DNA of 64,000 nt, taken from contig CM017569.1 of the NCBI GenBank assembly GCA_007844125.1, positions 11,789,686-11,853,685 on the forward strand, read 5' to 3'. The notes below the pieces were generated by a model. It made no database searches. It was not told where the DNA came from and was given only the letters and a program-made list of their open reading frames with translations. Position numbers and translations under genes: made by a program. The stretch is from Sinonovacula constricta. Taxonomy: Eukaryota; Mollusca; Bivalvia; Cardiida; Solecurtidae. Shown piece after piece: positions 47,501-59,500 of this stretch; the first letter of the stretch is position 1; the number at the start of each line of letters is the position of its first letter.

Positions 47501-50500
47501 TTGTTATTTTATTCCTTTACAATACCGTGACATCTGTTATTTTTTGTCACTGCTATTTTCTGTTCTGTGTTTTAGCTGCGTTTTTTTCGAATAACAAAAA
47601 TGTAAATCTACAGACTTTTTATTTGCTCATCATAAGCTTACTGAAGACTCTCAAAACTCACGAGCTTACAATTCTTATTCATTCTTTATATATATTGGTT
47701 GGTATTTCATCTGTTAATTAACAGTCAGATAATCTTGAAAGTAGCCAATCACAGTTCGTAATCTACAGTAGTTGGGGTTCCCATGAATTTTTTTAATTCA
47801 CCAGGCCTAATTAATTAATAACTTATCATGACATTTATTTTGGGCCTTTATTTAAGGTATGAGCACTAACATTTAAGGTAAGTTTACCTGAATGCAGCTA
47901 TCCAAAACTTCACGATTTTGCTGCAAGGTCATGCGGTGACCTTGACCTTCAAGGCCAAATGTTGTGCAGCGACACGTCATCTCAATATGGTGATCATTTC
48001 TGTGAAATAGTTGTAAAATCTGACTACAAATAACTTGATAATAGATCGGGCCACAGCTTGCCAAACTAGAACTATCGCTGATATGATTCATACCCCTACC
48101 AATGTCCTTGATACAGCTGTACAAGGGTAAGATGGGTTCTGCACATTGCCCAGTTGGGGTGAACATTTGAGTCAAGTTTGAAGAAAATCCTTCCATTAGT
48201 ATAGAATTTATGGAGCGGACCTGACATATTGTCTAGTATTGATTGTAAGTAAATTAAAAGACTTAAAAAGGGGCATAACTTTGTCAAAATGCAATACAGA
48301 GTTATGAAACTTGACCTGCATATCTTACTTGTGATATGTCATATATCTTTTAAGTTTCAAGCAAATACCTGTGCTAATTTCAGAAATATTCAAGTACATG
48401 TTAAAATTTAAGAACATTTTCTAAATCAATTTTGAGTTTCAAGTGTGACCTTGACCTTAAGCCGGCACAAAGGTAACATGGGTTCTGCACACAAGCTTGT
48501 TGAGTTGAACATTTGAGTAAAGTTAGAAAAAAGTTCTTCCATTAGTATAGGATTTATAGAGCGGACACGACATATTTTCTAATACTTGATTTATGTAAAT
48601 TTGAAGACTTGTCAAAATGCAATACAGAGTTATGAAACTTGACCTGCATATCCTAATTGTGACACTTCATATATATTTTAAGTTTCAAGCAAATACTTTT
48701 TCTAGTTTCAGAAATATTCAAATACATGTTAATATTTAAGAATATTTTCTATGTCAATTTTTGACCTTCAAGTGTGACCTTGACCTTAAGCCGGCAAAAG
48801 AGTAACATGGGTTCTGCACATCCCCTTGTTGAGGTGAACATTTGAGCCAAGATTAAAGAAAATCTTTTAATTAGTGTAGGACTTACAGAGTGGACATGAC
48901 ATAATGTCTAATATTTGATTGTTTGATATTCGACCTTCAATTGTGACCTTGACCTTGAGCTGACACATAAGCAAAATGGGTTCTGCACATCCCCTTGTTG
49001 AGGTGAACATTTCAGCCAAGTTTGAAGAAAATCCTTCAATTGGTATAAGATTTATAGAGCGGACATGATAATTGAGATGGACGGACGGACCGACGGACGG
49101 ACCGACGGACAAAGCGAATCCATTATAGCACCTCCCCCACATTTTGTGGTGGGGGTATAATTATTGTGGCAGTGGTGACTGCCCCAGCACTTACTCACAG
49201 TGACACCACTGATTTGGTCCACCAGCTCCTAACCAGACCCCTAAGACCATCTGACTTGTGTACAGAATCCACCATGTGTGTCACTAGCTGACTAACTTTA
49301 TCTGCACATGCAATGGTGATGTAAAATGATGGCTTTACCCAAGTTGTTCTTAGCATCATTAACAAAGTACAAACTAGACTTTTCCAGCATTGACAAACAT
49401 TCATCTGTTAATTTTGTCTAGACAAAACAGATGCTCACGTGTTACTTTTTCATAGTTATTCATGTATATAATCTCCATTTCAGTGTTTTATCAGATATGT
49501 ATATCCTCATCACGAAATCCTGTGCTAGGGACAATGTATAATTTGTATAATTTAGTAGTAGAAGTAGTATAAGAAAGGGGTTTAGATTGCCATTAAGGAT
49601 GTTAACATAAACTCTTCTTTTCTAGAGCCCCAATCTGCATATGTTTCCCTAGTTGGGTTTACTCTGTTATGCTTGTTTAAAGATGATTTCAATCAAGTTG
49701 TTTTTGTATAACAGACTTACAAACTGAGTTTGATATTTAAATAAATTAGAACAGGTAATCAGAGTGAATTTTTCAGTTTATAATTCATACAATAACATGC
49801 AACAAATTGATCTCCAGTTAGTTTCTCTTGAAATATCATTGTACACAACCTATATGCTACAATACACTCGCATTTTTTTCCAATACTTAAGGCTATTCAT
49901 TAAAAATTAACTGGTTACCTTTGATATTCTCTTAAAAGGGATGGTTGAGCATTTGTCCACCCTGTGAAAATTGTGGAACAAACAAATCCCTCCATGACAA
50001 AAATCTGTTCTTTCTCCATGAAAAAACAATTTTTAGAGATATTTCAGCTTTATTGATGTGATTTTGTCCACGTATGCTAAAAGGGATTTTTCCTGGTAGG
50101 GATTATAATCTAGACTCATGAAAATTAAGTTAAGCACTTGTCCGTCTTGGAAGATAAATGGCTGAGTGAACATCTGCCCTGTCAAAATGCTGGGTAAGAT
50201 TTTGTCCTGGCGCATTCAAAATTTATGGGTAGGTTTTCAATAGGATGAGCTTTTGTCTAAGGTTCATTTACAGTTATTGAAATTAAATTTTACAGGCAAT
50301 TACAAAATGGTTTAAAAAAATCTCAAAGAAGTATTTTTGTCAATACTTACAACAGATTTAGGGTGTAGATGATTAAGGATAAAGAACAAAGCAAACAATG
50401 GAAACGGTTCCCTCAGTGCAAAATGAAAACATAAACAAGAGGGCCATGATGGCCCTTAATCGCTCACCTGATGACACAGGCTTTTAGTAGGCTCAAATCT

Positions 50501-53500
50501 GGCATCAATTAACTAAGTGTTATTTACTTTAGCAATCTTTGGTGAAGATTAGACCATTAGTGTGGCAACTGGGTTGATAACATTTTCTAGAATTTTACTA
50601 AGTAACCTACTGAATCCATATGACTCACTTCAAAACATATGTAAGTTTTTATACTAGCAAACATGCTGGTCAAGTTTGGTGAAGACTGGGCCATCAATGT
50701 AGCCTCTTAAGTGTTTTCACAAGGTTTTTCTAAAATGTAACCTAGTGACCCCACATGACCCAATAACAAACATCATCAAGGATTTCATGTAGACAAACAT
50801 TCTGACCAAGTTTGATGAAGATTGGTCTATAAATGGGGCCTTAAGTGTGTTCACAAGCTTTTTCTAAAATTTGACCAAGTGACCTACTTTGTAATCCAAC
50901 GTGATCCAGTTGTGAACTCATCCAAGTTTTCATGCAGACAAACATATGGACCAACTGTGCTGAAGATTGGGCTATAAATGTGGTTTCAAGTGTGTTCACA
51001 AGCTTTTTCTAAGATTTGACCTAGTGATCTACTTTTTGACCCCACGTGACCCTGTTGCAAACTCATCCAAGACTTCATGCAGACAAACATTCTGACCAAG
51101 TTTGTTGAAGATTGGGCTATAAATGTGGTCTCTAGTGTGTTCACAAACTTTTTCTAAAGTTGGACTTAGTGACCTACTTTTTCCCCCCACGTGACCCAAT
51201 AACGAACTCATCCAAGATTTCATGTAGACAAACATTCTGACCAAGTTTGGTGAAGATTGGGCTATAAATGTGGTCTCTAGTGTGTTCACAAGCTTTTTCT
51301 AAGATTTGACCTAGTGACCTACTTTTTGACCCCACGTGACACATTTAGGAAGTCATCCAAGATTTCATGCATACAAACATTCTGACTAAGTTTGGTGAAG
51401 ATTGGGCCATAAATGTGGTTTCTAGTGTGTTAAATTTTTTTTCCTAAAATCTAACCTAGTGACCTACTTTTTGACCCCAGGTGACCCAATAATGTACTCA
51501 TCCAAGATTCCATGCAGACAAACATTCTAACCAAGTTTAATGAAGATTGGATAAAAATTGTGGCCTCTAGTGTGTTCACAAGTTAAAATGTTGACGTGGA
51601 ATGCCGGACGCCGGACGAAGCGGTATCACAAAAACTCCTCTTGAGCACATTGTGCTCAGGTGAGCTAAAAAGGCAATATTGTACTTAGCAATCAATTATT
51701 TAGCAAAACATCAGGATTTACAGAAACATGATCAAGTTGCTGACTTAGAAAAAAACTAAAAAATATTGTTGACCTGACGATAATCTTTTGGAAATACTAA
51801 GCAATATTTTGATAGGCCAGAACTCCAGTGAGAGTTGTTTGGGAAAATGTAGCAAATTTGACAATATTTACTTAAAATTGTATTCCACTTGGTCTAATAT
51901 CCAATATATATGTATATAATAGCGAATGCAGGATTGTTTTTGTTTTGCTTATCATTCAGTGAATGCTCCGTGAAAACTCTGGCCATTTGGAACAGTGTAA
52001 CTATGTTTATATAAAATATACTGTGAGTTTTAACTGTAATGAAAATAAGTACTTTCTTGGATAATAATGCTTATTTTGCAAAATCATGCAAAAAACATCA
52101 ACAAGATCCTATAGTTATCTTAACTATTTTGGCAACATTTATGCTTATTTTATCACTATGAATGGGTACTACAATGTTTGCTGGAAAATGGCATTGATTA
52201 AGAATTGTTTCTTTTCTCCTTTTTTATGCATAGGCTCTGTTATGATGATAAATTGGAAAACAGAGCCAAGTAAGGAATCTAATCAAGCTGCATTCTATGG
52301 GGGTCATTTAAAATAAAGTGATGCTCTAATACATATAAAATATGACATCATTTTTTATGACGTCATTTCAAAACAAGGCATGGTGGATGTTGCATTCACA
52401 CTTAAATGGGAATATTGGCATATATTGTACATCAGTTCATAGAATTTTGAAGGAGAGTTTGAATACATAGCTGTCAAGGGTTTATAAAGCATAAGAGTGA
52501 GACCAAAGACCTATAAAGGGGGGTCTGGGGGGAGAAGCCTCCCATACGCTGAAAACATGCTATTGTATGGATATGATCCCTCGATGTAATATTTAAGGAT
52601 TAAAACTGTGAGAGCTTATGATTAAAACAAGAGAAAATTATTTCGAAAAATAGACAGTATCTTTTTAATTAGAAGTAAAAATGTTTGGAAACAGAATTTG
52701 TATCAGAATTTCAGCTGTTTTGAGCATTTCAACAAGATACATAACATGTGGCATGCCTATGGCAATCATAGTAATTTTAAGTTTTTCTTTCAGAGATATC
52801 ATTTACACCCACAACTTGTGGTGATCACCAAGTTTTATAAAAACAAAACAAACAAATACAAAAACATAGTAAACAACAGTGTAAAGAATGGAAAAAAACA
52901 CTGTTTATGCTTTCTATAAACTGAATGTCCTAAGCTTACTTAAATTTTACTGGTGCTGCTTATTGTACTCCCAAGTAACTTTCTTTGAACGCTTTAGAAC
53001 CTCTACACTGGTAGTTTGATTACGATGACGACAGAAAAATAAGCCAATGAAAATCAGCAGTTCTATCCCTGGTGTAATTTCATTGGTTCCTAAATGTTTA
53101 CAAGACTCGGCACTTGATTTTCGGCCAGTAAATCAATTGAACAACGCAAACTTTCGGACAAAATAAACAGAATTTTTTCTTGAAAACACTGGAGATGTTG
53201 TATGCGTGAGTTTGGAGTATTTAAGCGTGAGAGCGTGATTTGAGGTTCAAAAGCGTGACTCTCACTCCGAAAGCGTGAGACTTGACAGGTCTGTAAATAT
53301 GAAAAAGAATGCCGTGCATTGGCTACCTCATTTTTTATCAGAATCTGAGAAACAATGGCAGGTAATAATTAGCAAAGAATTATAAGCCAGGTACACTGAC
53401 GAAGGAGAAATCATGCTCAAACTGCACTGTTGTGTCATTCTCTGTCCAAGCTATACTTTACAAAGCCAGTAATGTGCGGGCTGTATTTATGGATTACAAC

Positions 53501-56500
53501 TGGGAAGTTTTCCAGCACAATCCCTATTTGCTAGGCTTAAGTCCCTGTTACTTTGATCTGTTCCCAAAAATCAAAGAACCGTTATGTAGAATACATTATG
53601 ATGATTTGGATGAATTGCCTAGCAACCGATTTTTGAGAGTAACCAACAAGATGAGTCTACCTTACAATCGGCGGGAAATTACATTGATGGAATGTGACAA
53701 GAAATTGAGTAAATGTATTAACTATAGTTTTCACATAAACCGCCAACTCTCACTTTTTTGTTGTTTTAAATGACCCTTGCATAATCCACCCAAAAAGGAA
53801 CTATACACATGTTTGTCTGTTTAAGTGTTTATGCATACTTGCTGGTGAATAATTTCATAAATGAGTGATATTTTTTGAAGATTATTTTGTATTTTTTAAA
53901 ATTAAGTCAATTTATTTAACCCTTGAAATTGTTATTGTTTGTTCAAATATACATCAAAAACACTCCTTAGACATTTCAGAAACACATTTTTTCTGGGAGA
54001 GACCTCCAAAGAACTTAGGTCAAAGTTGGTCCCCCAGCTGAAAATTTAGGGATCTGGTCTTGCCCCGGGTTTAAACCTGCCACTTTGGGCAAGCCACTGG
54101 GAAAATCAACTGCCTGAAATTGGTTTCACTAGCCTAAAAACTTCATTGCAAAACAAAAAGCTTGCGCCTTTGTCGTATCTCAACCAAAGCCAGCCTTTCT
54201 GCCATTGGGTTTTAAACAAATGCTGGCACTTGCCTTCATACACTTTTTTATTTTCTGATTGATTTTTTGTTTCTCTGGCTCAGGTTTTCTTTTGAGGGCT
54301 AAGACCCATTGAAATACAACATTTGAAATGTTATGCAGATGAATCCTATCACAGTTAAGTTTTCAACTTCTGTTATGACATTAGTATGCAATGGAATTTC
54401 AATAGCAAAATTTGCAAAACGGAATTTGATTTAAATCCTTTTGATCATATTTTCGTATGTACTATCTAAGAGTAAAATACTATATGAATAAATAAACAGT
54501 ATTTGCAAGATGAAAATTAAATTATGAATTCTTTTTATGAATGTTACATTGCTGAAATAGAAAATCACCATTTCGTCAATTTCACAAATGACTCATTGCA
54601 TACTTTTGTCATTTGAGAAAAAAGCGTTTCAGTGATGCATAACACTCTTAAAGATGCCTTAACCACTCAGCTTGCTGATTTGGAGAAATTTTCCTCATTT
54701 TTCACCAATGTTAACAATAAATCAGGCTTTTGTTTACAGATAAATAACTTGCCCGATCGGACAAGTGTTTGATAAAAATAGCTTGCCCGAAATCGAAAGT
54801 ACTTGTCCTGGGCTTTGGGCAAGCTGGTTATGATGAAGGCTGCTCTTGCTCATGCTTAAACAAATATAGAATAAACACATCCAGGATCCTGTTCTTATAA
54901 GGTGTAAACATGACAACATTCTTTTGACTTCTTTGATGCAGTCACAATCTATACATATTGGCAAATACCTAAAGATCAGATATACTGGTTAAAAACCTGG
55001 TTAAATGTGACCTAGGCATAATTTCTAGTTGTACTATTGTTACCTCTATCCGTTTGACCGGAGACAAAGTTTAACAATGCCTAACAATGCAACCAACATA
55101 TTTTTCTGGGTCAAATAGATTCTTAAAAAATCTGATAAGATCAAAGAATATCGAGACTTTATTTCTGTGATTAACAATTCTTCAATACATAATGTTTTTC
55201 AATAAGCTGAAACCAAAGTGTTGAATTAGAATTAGGAATTAGGAGTCTGTAATGTTTTACATATTTAATATACACATACACATTTTAAGTGACTTGTATC
55301 TCTATTTAAACAGGATTTTTGTTACCTTGATTTGTCAGAAAAGATCATGACTCCATGTCCCTCACATAGACCCTTTCTGAACATGCCATAGTACTCAGAG
55401 CCATCTGTAAACTTCATACAACCATAGCCATCCCTCTGTCCCTCATCGCTCCATTCTCCATTGTATTCACTGCCATCTGGGTATTTGTAGGTGCCACGCA
55501 TTGTGATCTTAGCTGCATAAAAATACATAATTAGTATGTCAAGTAAGAGCATTCACAAGAACAGTTTCAAAAGTAATAATATACGTTCTTACAATTATAC
55601 TGAGAATGCACACTTGTGCCCATGTGAGAGAAAGAGAGAGAGAGAGAAAGAGGGAGAGAGAAAGAGAGAGAGGGAAAGTGAGGGAGTGGGAAAGAGAGGG
55701 AGAGAGAGAGAGAGAGAGATGGAGAAGATGAAATCAGAAAAGATAACCTGTTATAGGCAAGTAAGTATGTGCAAATTAAACTGACAAATAGCAACTAAAG
55801 TAATAAAAGTAATATTGGCCTTTTTGTCAGGTCTGAGAAAGTGATAAGCTGACTTTAGCAAAGTAAAAGTGTAACCCACTTTTAGCACAAACAGCAATTG
55901 TATAAACTGCTGTTTCTGTGGTAAAAGAGCAGAAATGTTTAATTGCGATTAGGTACATGGTACGTCAAATAAACCAATCAGAAAATTAACATCTAGTGCT
56001 AAACTTACTTTGTCAACACCTGGGAAGATAACCCTGTTAAAATCACTGTCCCAACTGAAACTGTTTAGAACGTCAACATACAGGAAGTTTTTAAGCGTTT
56101 AAAATCGTGACAATGTGTTAACTGACTAATACAAGTCCACACTACCCCTTCAAAAAGGGCGTGGTTTATCTATGAAATATTTAACCCACTTCGTGTATTC
56201 TGTACTGCAGTATACCCACTTCTCACCTTTCTACTTTCAGTTCCTGATTCACCTGTGAGAGGTCTTTGTCACGAGCAATTGTGCCCATAAACCGATGACG
56301 TAGTACGTACAACAACTGTCAACATGGTTGACTGCGGAAACTTACGATGCTTTCAAGAAAGACGCTCTATTAAAAAGGAATTACTTTCGTGGAGTAAAAA
56401 AGTTCCGATAGCAGTTGGTATGTGCTACACTTAATATTGTCTTTCTGTTGTGACTTTAATTGAACACCTGTATCTTATTAAATTTATGTTTAATGACAAC

Positions 56501-59500
56501 GAGTCATTGTCAAAAACTGTGACCCTGTTTTGCTGTTCCCGGTTATTAACTCACTCCCATGTTAAGATTTTCGACTAGGATTAAGTGTTACTTTCGTTTT
56601 CGCCCGTGTCAAACTAATCAGAGAGATAAATGATACTTTTCAACCTGTTTGAAACTTTTGTAAACAATACATTTTATGCCAATTTAATGACAAAGAAAAT
56701 GATTACACCTTGTCAGCCTGGTACTTATGACATGGTATCGATCGTTCTTAACAGCCAAATTTTTCCTGCTCTCTGTGTCACTCTCTTTCCATTGGCTCAT
56801 ATTTTTTGTGAGACATGTAACATAAGCTTGACATATTTAGGCAAGAACAAGCAGCCTATTTCACTTTTCTCAGTCAAAAGTTGAAAATACCATAACAATG
56901 CATGTATATTTTATGATGTTATAATGGTGACAAAGTAAATGTCATCCTTACCTAAATCATTGATTTTTGTGGGATCAATATTTTCAAGCAGCTGTGTATT
57001 AGACGACCTGGTGTAGCTGGCAGGCTGATGATGCCACATGTCTCATTGTAACATTTTGGCAGCAGCATATTCCACAGCTGTGATTTGTTTTGTTCGCAAC
57101 TAAAATTGCCTCAACCTGTTGCATGTTCTCTCTCTCTGTCTTTCTCTCTGTCTCTCTCTGTGTGTCTCTACCTCTCCTCTGTCTCTTCCTGTCTCCCTTC
57201 CTCTCCTTCTCTCTCTCCTCTCTCTTTCTCTTCTCTCTCTCCTATCTCTTTCTCTCTCCATCGCTAACTATCACATACCCTTCCTCATTCTACACCCTAT
57301 TACTCTCTCATATTTGTCTGATGTTCTACCTCTTTCTCACTTATTCCTTATCCCTTCTCTTTCCTATATTTTCTAAAATATGTGTAGGCATAACTCTTAG
57401 TTTTATTCTTTCTTCATCCATTTTGCTCTGTATCTCTTTTTCTATGTATTTTTTCTTTCATGTTTCTCTCATTCAATTGCCCCATAACAGAATGTTGTTT
57501 TTATGTGTGTTTCTTAGCTAAATTCTGTATGTATTTAAAATTATATTCTGACATCATATGTGCAGTCATTTCTGGTATATAAGCTCTTGTCATTTTAAGA
57601 CTGGGTCAAACTTTCTGTCCATTTAAGTCTTCAGTTTAACAATTCTTTTTAACAACCCTTCTGGCCATGTTAAAAATTTGCATATTTTCTTTTGAGAATT
57701 TTTTTTATTAATGAGATTAACCATTTATTACTGATGTTAATTAAAGGAAAATTTTAGAAAGTTATATTTATAAAATTTAAATTATTGATTATATCTTAAT
57801 ATTGTATTTCAAAGTTCTAATAAGTATAATTATGTATGAATAATTGTAGACAACATTGCTCTTTACAAAATATGTCACTTGTTGACCTTGAAAAAGTAGA
57901 TAACAAAATATCAAAAAATTATTTTAAATAAGTAAATGCTTTAAACCTAACCATTTATTTGGTGAATAAAAAATGCTGATAATACATGAACAATATACAA
58001 CAATACATTTTATAATTATTTCCAATTTATTTATACAGTATCAGGCATGGGCAAATGATGTAGAAACATCAGCCTTTTCCTATTTGATGCTGTTTTATCA
58101 GGATCTTCACTATTTGCTGCTGCATCTCTCACTATATTTCTAGTCACTTTTACATGGAGGTGTTAGAAGCCTTAGAATTGGTAAGCGAATTAACAAATGA
58201 AGTATAATTAGGATAAAAACATGTACAACTATAGCTTGAATCAAAGCAGATAGTACCAGAAACTGTTGTAATTTATATATTAAAGGTGATATCTGACAGT
58301 TTGCCTTCATCTTATATATGTAACAAAATCTGAAATCTGTTGGGGGGTGGTCGGGTGGGGTGGGGTGGGGGGGGGGTGGGGGTAGGGGGTAGGGGTGGGA
58401 AGCGCATAATTTCTGCAGAACAAAAAATCAAACTTTGGTCTAATCTTTGACAATTTCAACAGTATCTCAATTCAAGGGAAGTAAAACTTGTTAATCAATA
58501 TTTGTAATGTTCATTCTTTTCATTTATTTTTTTCAAATCTTTGAATAAGAAAGATTAGGATTCCTGCTGAAAATAGACATCATTGCCACAGAGGATGAGG
58601 TAGCTGAGCTAAAACATAAGCAGTCAGATGGATTTCTTAGTTTAAAAATAGCTAACTGTGCAGCATCTCTCAGATAGGAAATACAGGTTTGTAATGATGC
58701 TTGTGGCATTATAGTTCACTTTCAAATTGGTGTAGAACATCAATAGACAACATTGTTCAAGATCTGTTCAGGTAACAATAGTTTATTAATATGTTTATTG
58801 AAAATATTTTTGGTCCAAACTGTCAGATACCACCTTTAAAGTTCAACACATGGTCACATTTTCAAACATGTATAAGATTTGTTGAACATATTTTGAGTCA
58901 TATCATTATTGCAGTTTTTCCATGTGGAAAATTTAACACAACAACAACACTGTGATAAATATGTTGTCTTATTAATTGCTACATGATATAATAATGATGA
59001 TATAAGTTGTTTTCTGCTGACAGTGATGATGGAGATGATGAATGTGAAGCAGAGTGGGTTTTATGGGTTAACATTAAAGATTTTCAGAATTTATCAAATG
59101 GTCACTGTTTTTCAAAAAATTGTAGAAGAAAACAATAAAATTATTTGTAGTTCATATTACATGTCCCTGTATTAAGATAACATCAGGGAGTTTGTTAATA
59201 AGGTCTTGTTGCAGCTTAAGATTACTGTTCATTACTGTTATTGTGAATTATTTCATTAATTATTCTTTGAACATTGGGGTAAAGTTTATTTATCTTTTTG
59301 GCAATATGACATTTCAATGGCTATAAAATTGACCATCTATAAACTGTGAAGTTGTTTTTTGATAAATACCATGGTTAGAATATAATGTATTTTTTGTGAT
59401 ATATATATGAGAAAAAAGGAAAAGAATGATGTTTTACTAGCAGAATACAACTTAATTACTGAAAGGCAGTAAAGCAAGATGTTTGTTTGTTTATTGGGTT

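Noticed and set aside
47873..49142. Minus-strand frames of 63-107 codons
   Set aside because: They fall inside the dispersed repeat, include the GACGGACGGACC tandem and share no domain with known proteins.
57085..57521. Frames of 60-143 codons rich in Ser, Leu and Phe
   Set aside because: Produced by the CT microsatellite and pyrimidine bias.
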